Below are positions 5,977 to 15,098 of a DNA stretch of 64,000 nucleotides, in pieces (positions within the stretch are counted from its first letter, which is position 1; every line of letters begins with the position of its first letter). The DNA is from Spirosoma utsteinense (GTDB lineage Bacteria; Bacteroidota; Bacteroidia; Cytophagales; Spirosomataceae). The DNA lies in contig NZ_VFIA01000014.1 of assembly GCF_014282275.1 (NCBI RefSeq), positions 62,001 through 126,000 of the forward strand, written 5' to 3'. A program made the translations under genes and the position numbers. The notes below the pieces were generated by a model. The model was not told where the DNA came from. It was given only the letters and a program-made list of their open reading frames with translations, and made no database searches.

Positions 5977-8505
5977 CTACTGACTCTTCAGGACTTGCGC
6001 CGGATTACTCTTCGCGGCCTTCATTGTCTGCGACCCGATCATAATGAATGCGATCAGCATTACCGCCAGCACGCCAACCAGCAACTCGGCGACCTGTACG
6101 GGTGTGTGATACGGAAAATTGGTGAGCACAACGTTTTCGAAGAAGAGGTACGTTACGGGCAGGGCAATGAGCGCCGATAGCGACAGGAGCGCCAAAAACC
6201 CGCGACTCAGCAAGTAGACAAGGCTGCCCGAGCTGGCCCCCATAACCTTTCGGATGCTGATTTCTTTTAACCTTGTCTCCGTTGTGAATACCACCATTCC
6301 AAATAATCCCATCGATGCAATAGAAATAGCAAGAAAGGAAAGGAAGCCGATGACCTTGATCATGGTGGAAAATTCGCTGTAAGCTTCTTCTATCTCCTCG
6401 TCAAAAAATTTAGCCTCGAAGGGATGAACAGGATCTATCTTTTTCCATTCGGATTCTATGCTGGCCATGGACGCCAGCATGTCGGCGCTTTGTATTTTGG
6501 CATTGATAATTGCCCCGTTTTCCGGTGTCCAGGGCATGAAGGCTACCGGCTCGATCAGGTTGTCGACCTTGCCATAGTGAAAGTCTTTTATTACCCCAAC
6601 AATGGTCATTTTTCGGTTAGCGCCCTGAGCATTACTGAAAGTGATCGTCTCTCCGATTGCTTTTTCGGGATTGCCGTTACCGATGTTAAACCGTTTCAGG
6701 ACGCGCTGGTTAACGATCACTTCCGTGGCCGCTACGATCGTCGTAGGTCGTGTTTTGAAATTACCCCCGGCAAGGAGCTTGTATTCATGCAGCGCCAGGT
6801 AGTTCTCGTCGACGTGGTTAGTCAGGACCAGGGCAGAGTCGCGCGAATCGTTGTAGCGCATGAATCCACCCCACGCGTTCCCAACGCTGGTGACTATCAA
6901 CGACCGGGACAGGGCGGTTACTTCCGGCATCTCACTCAGTTTTTTCAAAAGCACATCGGGTTTATTACCCTGCATCTTGATATTCAGAATGTTTGCTGTG
7001 TTGAATCCCAGATCGAAGGCAAGGATGTTTTTATACTGCACATACCCAACGGCAGTTGCTGTTATAAAAATTAGGGTAACCGTGTATTGGACCACCACCA
7101 GAGCGCGTCTAAGTAGTACGTGTTTGAACGCTTTTACCAACCGGTACGCCGGTGAAGCGGCCGGGCCACGCTGGGCATTCCCAGCGGACACATTCCTGAG
7201 CGCATGGATCGCGCTGACTTTCGAAAAGTACAGGGCAGGCATGAAGCCGGCAATAACACCAACGGTGACCGAAAAGACGATGAAGGCCAGGACCATAACC
7301 GGAGTAAGCTCAAGCTTCACCATGCGTTGCATCTCCGGAGCCAGGTTTATCAACTGCGGCCGCAATCCGAGGAATAAAAAGAACGAAAGCAGAAGGGCCG
7401 CCAGCGAGATCATAACTGCCTCCATGAGGAACTGTTGCCATACCTGACTTCTGTCGGCTCCGATCGCTTTGCGAAGGCCTACTTCTTTAAAACGGCGCAT
7501 AGCACGCGCCATCGAAAGATTGGTATAATTGAAACAGGCAGACAGGATCACAACGAGTGCCAGCCCGCCGAGTATCCAAAGCACACGGGGAGACAGGTGA
7601 GGGCCTACCGACCCAGGGCCTCCTTCAGCGCTACGGAACTCTTCTCCAACCACAGTCTCATATAAAGGCAGAAGTTCGAGTTGGATCTTCGTGTTTTCTT
7701 CGGCGAGATTCTCCGTGTTTGCAATGGCGTCGAGCTGCAACTGAATCGACGCGATGGTGGCATTTTCCGGTAGCCGCAGGTACACGTAGTTCGCCCATAT
7801 ACTAGTCCATTTCCCGAAATTTCCGTCGTTTTTGTTAAGTTGCTCGGCTGTCGACAGCGATACCAACGCTTCGAAGTGGATATGCGAAAAGAAGGGAACG
7901 TCCTTCATGACACCGGTCACCTGGTAGGCGAGTGTATCGAATTTAATCGCCTTGCCGAGCGCAGATTCATTACCGAATAGCTTTCTGGCTGCCGTCTCCG
8001 TAAGAACGATCGAGTAAGGATCGTTCAGCGCCGTGGCGGGATTACCTTCCAGCATCGGAAAGGTAAATAGTCTGAACAGCGACGACTCCGCCCAGAAGCC
8101 TTTGATGGGAAGCGTTTTGTCGCCAACCTTCGCGTCCTGCGAAAAGTCGTTACGCATGATAACCACTTCCGCGTCGGCAAACCGGTCAATGCTGGACACT
8201 TTCTCCCGGATAAGCTTCCCGGTCTTTATCGATGTGGTCGCAAACTTGCTGCCTGCGGCCCGACCGATCGCGGCCCGACCGCCCGCGGCCCGTCCCTGTT
8301 CACGATTGTCGGTCAGTACGCTGGTGATGCGATAGATCCTTTCCCCGTTCTGGTGGAACCTGTCGTATGAGTGCAGGTCGAGCACGAACGCGATCAGCAA
8401 TAACCCGACCGACATACTGATGGCAAGGCCAATAATATTGATGAACGAGAACAGCTTGTTATGCAACAAGTTGCGTGTCGATGTTTTAAGGTAGCTTCCG
8501 ATCAT
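5977..8505 (-). CDS. MacB/FtsX-type ABC transporter permease
   Basis: An 842-residue inner-membrane protein of the large Bacteroidota permease family. It has an N-terminal transmembrane helix (about 18-42), a periplasmic MacB_PCD domain, an FtsX core, a second periplasmic domain and a C-terminal FtsX core ending in helices and KSNPAQVLKSQ. Such proteins pair with an ATPase in mechanotransmission or export, but no ATPase gene is adjacent. Residues 71-85 form a threefold GRAA(G/I) repeat that sits in the first periplasmic loop and looks inserted. The gene appears to be transcribed alone. Confidence 0.9.
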   Translation of the reverse strand: MIGSYLKTSTRNLLHNKLFSFINIIGLAISMSVGLLLIAFVLDLHSYDRFHQNGERIYRITSVLTDNREQGRAAGGRAAIGRAAGSKFATTSIKTGKLIREKVSSIDRFADAEVVIMRNDFSQDAKVGDKTLPIKGFWAESSLFRLFTFPMLEGNPATALNDPYSIVLTETAARKLFGNESALGKAIKFDTLAYQVTGVMKDVPFFSHIHFEALVSLSTAEQLNKNDGNFGKWTSIWANYVYLRLPENATIASIQLQLDAIANTENLAEENTKIQLELLPLYETVVGEEFRSAEGGPGSVGPHLSPRVLWILGGLALVVILSACFNYTNLSMARAMRRFKEVGLRKAIGADRSQVWQQFLMEAVMISLAALLLSFFLFLGLRPQLINLAPEMQRMVKLELTPVMVLAFIVFSVTVGVIAGFMPALYFSKVSAIHALRNVSAGNAQRGPAASPAYRLVKAFKHVLLRRALVVVQYTVTLIFITATAVGYVQYKNILAFDLGFNTANILNIKMQGNKPDVLLKKLSEMPEVTALSRSLIVTSVGNAWGGFMRYNDSRDSALVLTNHVDENYLALHEYKLLAGGNFKTRPTTIVAATEVIVNQRVLKRFNIGNGNPEKAIGETITFSNAQGANRKMTIVGVIKDFHYGKVDNLIEPVAFMPWTPENGAIINAKIQSADMLASMASIESEWKKIDPVHPFEAKFFDEEIEEAYSEFSTMIKVIGFLSFLAISIASMGLFGMVVFTTETRLKEISIRKVMGASSGSLVYLLSRGFLALLSLSALIALPVTYLFFENVVLTNFPYHTPVQVAELLVGVLAVMLIAFIMIGSQTMKAAKSNPAQVLKSQ
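8251..8295 (-). repeat. Three 15-bp tandem repeats inside the MacB-type permease
   Basis: Three in-frame 15-bp units, each with the core CGGGCCGC, encode GRAAG, GRAAI and GRAAG (residues 71-85). The repeat is far richer in GC than its surroundings. It falls between the conserved YRITS and ATTSIK segments, where a short flexible loop is expected. Repeat number could vary between strains. Confidence 0.75.
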
Positions 8506-8757
8506 GACCCAATTGATAAAAGGTTGACAAAATCTGATCTCCGAACCCTATACTGCTGAAAAGAGATAGGGGCACCGTAGATTCGCTTCGCGCAACGCGT
8601 CATGATGGATCGAACATACCGCTCAACCTGTTCGCTTCGAACGCACGAGAAATCTGCTGCAAGAATACCGGGCATTTACAAGCAAAATGAACAAATGGGG
8701 TGAATCGGTCAAAAAATGGGACGAAAGTCTGAGGACAAAAACGAAATTTCATACAGC
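8506..8757. other. Intergenic region, nothing recognised
   Basis: About 250 bp between the permease start and the terminator of the RND operon. I see no gene, no clear promoter match and no long repeat here. Confidence 0.5.
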
Positions 8758-8787
8758 AAAAAAGCCCACTCAAGAGCGGGCTTTTTT
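8758..8787 (-). terminator. Rho-independent terminator of the RND operon
   Basis: On the minus strand a GC-rich stem (AGCCCGCTC paired with GAGTGGGCT, one mismatch) is followed by a run of T. The hairpin lies 22 bp beyond the stop of the RND pump gene. The A-tract on the other side would also let it act in the plus direction. Confidence 0.8.
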
Positions 8788-8809
8788 GATTACCGACTAA
8801 CCTCGGCGA

Positions 8810-11800
8810 CTAGCTCATGGCTTTTGCCACTTCCAGTTCCTGGGGTTTTTTCGGCGTTACTTTCTTCTTCGTGAACCGGGCTATGAGCCGGTCAACGACC
8901 AGGTATGTCGACGGTACTACCAGCAGGGTCAGGACCAGCGACGAGGTCAACCCGCCGATGATCACCCACGCCATGCCGTTCTTGGTTTCGGCACCGGCAC
9001 CGCTGGCCAGAGCAATGGGAAGCATACCCAGAATCATGGCCAGTGTCGTCATCAGGATAGGACGCAGACGCTCTTTGCCCGCTTCGATCAGGGCTTCGAC
9101 AACCTCATGCCCCTCCGCTTTCAGCTGGTTGGTAAAGTCGACGATCAGGATGGCGTTCTTGGCCACCAGACCGAGCAGCATGATCATACCCACAATCGAG
9201 AACACCGTCAGGCTTTCCATCGTCAATGCCAGGGCCAGCAGCGCACCGACCAGCGCCACCGGAATGGAGAACAGAACGACGAATGGATATACGACACTTT
9301 CGTACAGCGCCACCATGATGAAATACACCAGCAGAATGGCGATCATCAACGCCAGTCCCAGGCTACCAAAGGCGTCGGACTGCTGCTGAAGCTGACCCAG
9401 ATACTGGATGCTTACGCCTTCCGGCAGCTTCTGCTGCGCCATCTTCGTCTGGATATCGGTACCCACCGTTCCCACCGGGCGACCTACGACCTGCGCATTG
9501 ATGGTGATGGACGACAGCCGGTCGATCCGTTCCAGTACACTCTCCCCTACCTGCTCCTGTACCGTAGCAAACTGGGACAGTTCAAACATTTTTCCCTGGT
9601 TGTTCACGAACGACAGGTGGCTTACGTCCTGCGCCTGCGTCCGGTCGAACTGATCCAGACTCACGAGGATATCGTATTCATTCCCGTTTTGCTTGAACTT
9701 CGACAGGTCATTTCCCCGGAAGGCGTTCTGAAGGGCAAGCCCCACATCCGACGCGCTGATTCCCAGCTGCGCCATGCGTTCCCGGTTGAGGTTGACGGTT
9801 ACTTCCGGCTTTGGATCTTTCACCGAATACTTGACGTCCTGCGTACCCGGTACCGACGCGGTCACCTGCCTCACCAGTGCGGCTGCTTTCCGGATGTCGG
9901 CGAGTTTTGTACCCTTTACCGCAATCATGATCGGTGCCTGCGAAGCGCCCACGATACCAACCGGGCTAACCGTCACCTTCACCCCCGGAATCTGGCTTAC
10001 TTCCTGTTTCAGAACCTGACCAAAGGCTTCGGTCGATAATTTACGCTGCTTCTTGTCGATCAGCTTGATGTTGATATCAGCCAGATTACTGTTCGAGGAG
10101 GTGGCCAGACCGTTACTGCTGTAGCCGACGTTGGTAAACACGTTCGTTACCTCGGGGTGCTTCATGATGATCTGCTCCGCTCGCTGGGCAATGGTGTTCG
10201 TCTGGTAAATGGATGCCGTGGGCGCCAGTTCAACCTGTACGCTCATTTCGCCCTGATCACTCTGCGGCATGAACGCCCCACCAATGAAGCCGGCAGGCAC
10301 CAACGCAATCGACCCTACCAGCAAGGCAATGACCCCCAAGAATACATAGCGCTTATGCCCCAGTACCCACACCAGAATGGTGCCATAGGCGTTGGTCAGC
10401 CGATCCAGGAACCGCTCGAAACCCAGGTTCAGGCCACCCCACAGGGTTTTCGGATTCAGGACTTCGATCTTGCCGAAGCGGGAAGCCAGCAAGGGCGTCA
10501 GCGTAAAGGACACCAGCAAACTCATCAGTGTTGAGAATACCACCACCAGCGCAAACTCCCGCAGGATATTTCCGATCAGACCACCCGTCATGGCCAGCGG
10601 CACGAATACCACGACGTCGACCAGGGTGATGGCCAGGGCTGTAAACCCGATCTCACTCCGCCCGTCCAGAGCGGCCTGCCGTTTGTCTTTACCCATTTCC
10701 AGATGTCGGTTAATATTTTCCAACACCACAATAGAGTCATCGACCAGAATACCGACCACCAGCGAAAGAGCCATCAGCGTCATCAGGTTCAACGAGAAGC
10801 CCATGATATACATGAGCGCAAACGTTGGAATCATGGACGATGGAAGCGCCACCAGTACGAACAGCGCCGACCGGAAACTGTGGAGGAACAGCAGCATCAC
10901 CAGCGACACGATCAGCACGGCCAGACCCATATCTTCAACGACGGCATGGGCCGATGCCAGGGTGTAAATCGACTGGTCGGATGCGATGTTGAACTTCAGC
11001 GCGACCTTGCTATACTGCTTTTCGAGCTGGGCGATCTTGATCTGAGCCCCCTGGCTTACCGACACGGCATTGGCATCGGACTGTTTCTGGATCTGAAGGC
11101 CAATGGATGGCCGGGCATTGATGTGGTTGATCGCCGTTGGCTTCGTGGTCGCGTCGACCACTTCGGCCACGTCTTTCAGCAGCACCTGACTCCCATCCGT
11201 CCGGCGCGCAACGATCAGATCACGCAGGCGGTTGATCGTCTGAACCGACGCATCGAACCGAATCGAATACTGCGACTGACGCGTTTCCAGCTGACCCGCC
11301 GGATAGCTGGTATTGGCAGCATTGATGGCCTGCGACACCTGACCAATGGAGATACCGTAACCTCTCAGTTTTTCGGTGTTGACGTTCACTTGAATTTCGC
11401 GCTCATTACCGCCAATGATGTTCACCTGACCAACCCCCGACACGTTCGAAAGCTGCGGTTTTATATCATTGTCAATTAGGTCATAGAGTGCCGATGGCGA
11501 CATTTCGGCCGTAACCCCCATTCGTAGAACCGGAATTTCGTCGGTCGAGAATTTATTGAGGATAGGCCGGTCGGCTTCGTCGGGCAGCAGGTTGATGATC
11601 TGCTCGATTTTACGCTGGGCATCCTGCTGGGCCAGTGTGGTATTTACCCCGTTTTTCAACTGGATAATGACACTCGACGCCCCTTCCTGCGAGGTCGACG
11701 TCATCCGGTCCAGCCCTTCCAGCGCCGAGAGAGCCTCTTCTATGCGCTTGGTCACGTTCGTTTCGACCTCGTCGGCCGAAGCACCCCGGTAGGTCGTCAC

Positions 11801-11941
11801 CACACTGATGACGTTGGCCTCAAATTTTGGCAGAAGGTTATAGGACAGCTGCTGATAGCTGAGCGCCCCGAACAGGATCAGGACGGTAAAGATGGTTAAT
11901 ATCAGCAACGGCCGTTTGACGGCTATTTCAGATATAGACAT
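8810..11941 (-). CDS. RND efflux pump, inner-membrane permease subunit
   Basis: A 1043-residue proton-driven efflux transporter of the AcrB/MexB group, exporting drugs or other amphiphiles across both membranes with the adaptor and TolC-like partner encoded upstream. The N-terminus MSISEIAVKRPLLI is typical. The proton-relay residues are visible: two adjacent Asp in GILVDDSIVVLENI (TM4) and Lys in GLVAKNAILIVDF (TM10). Two large periplasmic loops lie between TM1-2 and TM7-8, as in the family. The length is normal. It is the last gene of the marR-tolC-adaptor-RND operon, 12 bp after the adaptor, and is followed by a terminator. Confidence 0.95.
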   Translation of the reverse strand: MSISEIAVKRPLLILTIFTVLILFGALSYQQLSYNLLPKFEANVISVVTTYRGASADEVETNVTKRIEEALSALEGLDRMTSTSQEGASSVIIQLKNGVNTTLAQQDAQRKIEQIINLLPDEADRPILNKFSTDEIPVLRMGVTAEMSPSALYDLIDNDIKPQLSNVSGVGQVNIIGGNEREIQVNVNTEKLRGYGISIGQVSQAINAANTSYPAGQLETRQSQYSIRFDASVQTINRLRDLIVARRTDGSQVLLKDVAEVVDATTKPTAINHINARPSIGLQIQKQSDANAVSVSQGAQIKIAQLEKQYSKVALKFNIASDQSIYTLASAHAVVEDMGLAVLIVSLVMLLFLHSFRSALFVLVALPSSMIPTFALMYIMGFSLNLMTLMALSLVVGILVDDSIVVLENINRHLEMGKDKRQAALDGRSEIGFTALAITLVDVVVFVPLAMTGGLIGNILREFALVVVFSTLMSLLVSFTLTPLLASRFGKIEVLNPKTLWGGLNLGFERFLDRLTNAYGTILVWVLGHKRYVFLGVIALLVGSIALVPAGFIGGAFMPQSDQGEMSVQVELAPTASIYQTNTIAQRAEQIIMKHPEVTNVFTNVGYSSNGLATSSNSNLADINIKLIDKKQRKLSTEAFGQVLKQEVSQIPGVKVTVSPVGIVGASQAPIMIAVKGTKLADIRKAAALVRQVTASVPGTQDVKYSVKDPKPEVTVNLNRERMAQLGISASDVGLALQNAFRGNDLSKFKQNGNEYDILVSLDQFDRTQAQDVSHLSFVNNQGKMFELSQFATVQEQVGESVLERIDRLSSITINAQVVGRPVGTVGTDIQTKMAQQKLPEGVSIQYLGQLQQQSDAFGSLGLALMIAILLVYFIMVALYESVVYPFVVLFSIPVALVGALLALALTMESLTVFSIVGMIMLLGLVAKNAILIVDFTNQLKAEGHEVVEALIEAGKERLRPILMTTLAMILGMLPIALASGAGAETKNGMAWVIIGGLTSSLVLTLLVVPSTYLVVDRLIARFTKKKVTPKKPQELEVAKAMS

Positions 11942-11953
11942 AGTTTCTGTTGA

Positions 11954-13009
11954 TTATTTTGTGATTTGTACCGGCTTGCCATCACTCAGGTTCAACTGAC
12001 CGGTGGTGACCACCTGGTCGCCCGCTTTCAGGCCACCAAGCACTTCGATCGAGTCGCCAAAATCGCGGCCCACCTGAATCGTGCGTCGGGCCGCTACATT
12101 GTTGTTCACGACAAATACATATGGATTCTTGATACTTTCGACAAGCGCCGAACGCGGAATCTGGAGCGCTTTCTGCGCTGACTTCTGCGAGAAATCGACG
12201 TTGACGAACGTACCCGCCTTCAAGCTGCTGCCATTATCAATGGTGATCTCTACCGGGTAATTGTGCTCTTCGCTGCCATGGGGAGCTATGTAGCTGATAC
12301 GGCCCCGGAACGTGCGCCCCGGAAACACATCGGCCGACACGTTGACCGGCTGCCCTTCGCGCAACTGATACACGTCGCTTTCGTTGACGGGCACCTGCAC
12401 TTTCAGCCGGGCCACGTCCAGCACCCGACCCAGCACTTTACCAACGGTGATATACTCGCCGGGTTCGATATCCTTCTGCACGATGCGGCCCCCGATGGGC
12501 GCTTTTACATTGGCGTCGGCAATCTGTTTCCTGATCTGCTCCGCCTGATTGACGGCGTTCTCGTAATTGTACTTGGTGTCGTTCACCTGCAATTCTGTCG
12601 TGGCGTTACCGGCCAGCAGTGTGTTGTAGCGCGTTACATCTTTCTTCAACCGGTCGATGGAAAGCTGGGTTGCTTCCAGCGACAGTTCCTTAAGCCGATT
12701 GTCGAGTTCGACCAGCGTAGCACCCGGCCGGATGGTCGAGCCCAGGTTGAAATTAACCTTCGTGACCTTGCCCGCAGTGGTAGCAATAATTTCGGCCTCT
12801 TTAAAGGGAACCAGATTACCCGTTTTGACGAGTTGCTGACTGACGGTTCCTTCTGCCACCGGCACAACGGTTACGGGGATAGCCACATTTGTTTTAACGA
12901 CGGGCAGTTTCTGCGCATCGATCTTTTCTTTGTTGGCCGCCAGGCGGAAGCCAATCAAACCGGTAATGGCTAGTAAGGCTACGACGACGATTAGCGTTGT
13001 CTTTTTCAT
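11954..13009 (-). CDS. RND efflux periplasmic adaptor subunit (membrane fusion protein)
   Basis: A 351-residue adaptor that bridges the RND permease and the outer-membrane channel. It begins with a membrane-anchoring helix (TTLIVVVALLAITGLIGFRL). It continues with a barrel-sandwich (lipoyl) half-motif (EAEIIATTAGKVTKVNFNLG), a helical hairpin, the second half (KAPIGGRIVQKDIEPGEYI), a beta-barrel (FPGRTFRGRISYIAP) and a membrane-proximal domain ending in LSDGKPVQITK. There is no lipobox. It is placed 23 bp after the TolC-like gene and 12 bp before the permease gene, so all three make one complex. Confidence 0.95.
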   Translation of the reverse strand: MKKTTLIVVVALLAITGLIGFRLAANKEKIDAQKLPVVKTNVAIPVTVVPVAEGTVSQQLVKTGNLVPFKEAEIIATTAGKVTKVNFNLGSTIRPGATLVELDNRLKELSLEATQLSIDRLKKDVTRYNTLLAGNATTELQVNDTKYNYENAVNQAEQIRKQIADANVKAPIGGRIVQKDIEPGEYITVGKVLGRVLDVARLKVQVPVNESDVYQLREGQPVNVSADVFPGRTFRGRISYIAPHGSEEHNYPVEITIDNGSSLKAGTFVNVDFSQKSAQKALQIPRSALVESIKNPYVFVVNNNVAARRTIQVGRDFGDSIEVLGGLKAGDQVVTTGQLNLSDGKPVQITK

Positions 13010-13032
13010 GATCTATTAGTCGGTTGTATTAC

Positions 13033-14382
13033 TCAGAGTTGGTTGTAAAAAGAAAGCAGTTTACCCTGCGATTGTTCCAGATCCAGACGGGCCTGATACA
13101 GGTTTATCAGCGAATTGATGTAGTTGGTTCGGGCTTCGCGGTAGGAGTTGTCGGCGTTGATCACGTCCGACAGCAGCTTGGTCCCCTGTTTGTATTGAAG
13201 GGTAGTAATGTTGTAAACCTCCTGCGCCAGCTTCACGTTGCGGTCGTCGTTCTGGACCGTTGTCTGCGCCCGCTGTATCTGCGACTGGGCGTTGTTGAAC
13301 TGTAGCCGGTAGGCCGACACGTTCAGTTTTTGCTGTTCCTCCTGCGTCAGCAGCGTAAGCCGCTGCTGCCTGATCTGGGCATCCCGTGAGAAACCGTCGA
13401 ATATGGGGATGCTCAACCGAAGTCCGAAGCTGCCGAAACCGACGAAGTTGGTGAAGATCCGGTCAATCGTCTGGGCACCCAGGTTAACCGTACCGTAATT
13501 GGCGGTCAGACTTAGCGTTGGCAGATAACCGGCCTTGATCCGTTGCAGTTGCAGTTCCTGTAAGGCAATATTGGTTTGGGCCTGTTGAAACGAAACCAGA
13601 CTCCCCGCTTCAAACTGACCCGGCTCCAGGGTAGGCAGCTGCGTCAGCAGGGCTGAATCGGACAGCACCAGATTCTGCTCCTGCGACATCCCCATCTGGT
13701 ACTTCAACCGGTTCAGCGCCAGGTTAAGGTCGTTCTCGGCCAGCGTCAACTGCGACTGGGTACTATTGTAGCTTACCTCCGTCCGGGTGTAGTCGACGGG
13801 CTGGATGACCCCGTTGTCGCGCTGGAGTTTCAGGATGTTGAGTACCTGCTGCGTCCGCTCCAGATTATCGCGTAGCAGACCGATCTGCTGCTGGGACACA
13901 AATACCTGGTAGTAGTTACTGGCAATATTATAGATAACATCTTCCTGTGTCTGGCGGGTATTGAGCGCGGCTAACTGCTGATTGGGTTTGTTGGCTTTAA
14001 TACCGATCAGTAGCGATTTGTCGAAGAGTGTCTGGCTGGCCTGAGCCGTTATGTTGGTCTGGTATTTCTGGCCAATGATGAACACCTGCGGTTCGGGTCC
14101 GAACACGCCCGCCGGTATGACACTCTGCTGCAGTTTAATATTGTTAACGCTGGTACCGGTCACGTTTACCTGGGGCAGGTACTGACTCAATGCCAGCCGG
14201 GCCTGCTGGTCGGCGTTCTGAAGCTGGTACTGGGCAATTTTGACACTGCCAAAATTTTTCAGACCGTAGTCGATACAGTCCTTCAACCGGAACGTTGCCG
14301 GGGCTAGGGCCTGCGCTTGTGACCATCCGCTAAGCGGCAACGCCAGGAAAAAAGCTAAGCCAAGTGCAATTAATCGTTTCAT
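13033..14382 (-). CDS. TolC family outer-membrane efflux protein
   Basis: A 449-residue outer-membrane channel with a signal peptide (MKRLIALGLAFFLALPLSGWSQA) and two repeats of long coiled helices plus beta segments, as in TolC/OprM. Typical pieces are LKDCIDYGLKNFGSVKIAQYQ near the start and the second repeat from about residue 260, with FGSFGLRLSIPIFDGFSR. It forms the exit duct for the RND pump encoded downstream. It starts 55 bp after the marR stop. A sequence resembling the proposed MarR box lies in that gap. Confidence 0.95.
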   Translation of the reverse strand: MKRLIALGLAFFLALPLSGWSQAQALAPATFRLKDCIDYGLKNFGSVKIAQYQLQNADQQARLALSQYLPQVNVTGTSVNNIKLQQSVIPAGVFGPEPQVFIIGQKYQTNITAQASQTLFDKSLLIGIKANKPNQQLAALNTRQTQEDVIYNIASNYYQVFVSQQQIGLLRDNLERTQQVLNILKLQRDNGVIQPVDYTRTEVSYNSTQSQLTLAENDLNLALNRLKYQMGMSQEQNLVLSDSALLTQLPTLEPGQFEAGSLVSFQQAQTNIALQELQLQRIKAGYLPTLSLTANYGTVNLGAQTIDRIFTNFVGFGSFGLRLSIPIFDGFSRDAQIRQQRLTLLTQEEQQKLNVSAYRLQFNNAQSQIQRAQTTVQNDDRNVKLAQEVYNITTLQYKQGTKLLSDVINADNSYREARTNYINSLINLYQARLDLEQSQGKLLSFYNQL

Positions 14383-14407
14383 AAATCCAATCGTTGATCC
14401 GTCTACT

Positions 14408-14421
14408 GTAGATATATCAAC
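14408..14421. promoter_or_regulatory. Second candidate MarR box, between marR and tolC
   Basis: On the minus strand this site reads GTTGATATATCTAC. It shares GTTGATATA with the palindrome in the marR promoter. A matching half ATCAAC also lies 17 bp further along the same strand. It may be a weaker operator that tunes the efflux genes separately. Confidence 0.4.
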
Positions 14422-14437
14422 TAATAAAATAAAAAAA

Positions 14438-14896
14438 TTACTTTTCTAAGAGTATCGCAATCTTGCGGGTTGTCTTCAGGAACGTATCCCGTTCCTCGGC
14501 GGTCAGCTGGCTCATCACCTCCTCATCAATTGTTTCCGTGGTTTTAATGGCCTGTTCAATGATCATCTTACCGGCGGGTGTCAACCGGATCAGGTTTTTA
14601 CGCCGATCTTCGCTATCCGCAACGACCCGTAAGTACCCGTCCCGTTCCAATGTGCGCACAGAGCGCTGTATCCCTGATTTGTCTTTTTGCAGGAAATTGG
14701 CAATGTCCTGCTGCGACAGTAGATCATCGCCCGAAAAGTAGACAATGAACAGAACCGGAAACTGCTCGATCTGTAAGGTAAAGCCCAACCGCGCCAGTTC
14801 ACGATTAGCCTTTCGTGCCATTAAATGGCCAACATGGCTGATCAGGAAGATGGACTGGGTGCCCATCCGCTCGGTAAATCTGGCCTGTATATCCAT
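14438..14896 (-). CDS. MarR family transcriptional regulator of the efflux operon
   Basis: A winged-helix repressor, first gene of the efflux operon. The core includes LLSQQDIANFLQKDKSGIQRSVRTLERDGYLRV (recognition helix and wing start) and DSEDRRKNLIRLTPAGK (the wing with the family's D-x-R). I place the start at MDIQARFTERM (14896). The ATG six codons earlier, at 14914, would sit almost on the predicted transcription start, whereas the later ATG is preceded by an A-rich AAAAGAA stretch. MarR proteins usually repress their own promoter and release DNA on binding small phenolic ligands or on oxidation. Here that would induce the pump. Confidence 0.9.
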   Translation of the reverse strand: MDIQARFTERMGTQSIFLISHVGHLMARKANRELARLGFTLQIEQFPVLFIVYFSGDDLLSQQDIANFLQKDKSGIQRSVRTLERDGYLRVVADSEDRRKNLIRLTPAGKMIIEQAIKTTETIDEEVMSQLTAEERDTFLKTTRKIAILLEK

Positions 14897-14918
14897 TTCT
14901 TTTAAAACAGTCATGGGG

Positions 14919-14950
14919 CAAAGGTAAAGTAGGTTGCTATATCAACCAAA
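14919..14950 (-). promoter_or_regulatory. Bacteroidota promoter of the marR-RND operon with an embedded operator
   Basis: On the minus strand TTTG (14950-14947) and TACCTTTG (14926-14919) match the -33 and -7 elements of the Bacteroidota main sigma factor, 20 bp apart. Within the spacer lies GGTTGATATAGCAACC (14947-14932), with a perfect GGTTG/CAACC inverted repeat. A repressor bound there would block RNA polymerase, which fits autorepression by the adjacent MarR protein. Confidence 0.7.
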
Positions 14951-15035
14951 TTGTCGGGAAAAGGGTTTCTAATTTCAATGTAAATACATTAATCGGTCAT
15001 TTTTTCTAAGCCATCCTGACGTAAACAGGTAGCAC

Positions 15036-15064
15036 AAAAAAAGCGCAGGCTACTCGCCCGCGCT
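15036..15064 (-). terminator. Terminator of the molybdenum hydroxylase operon
   Basis: On the minus strand AGCGCGGGC pairs with GCCTGCGCT (one mismatch) around a GAGTA loop and is followed by a run of six to seven T. It sits about 35 bp past the stop of the large subunit gene and isolates that operon from the marR promoter. Confidence 0.8.
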
Positions 15065-15098
15065 CAAATTCCTGATTTTCTGTCTGTTTTTGGCCCCG

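Noticed and set aside
9107-10039. Plus-strand open frame of 310 codons inside the RND permease gene
   Set aside because: It is antisense to a conserved transporter and has a His/Gln/Arg-rich composition typical of shadow frames.
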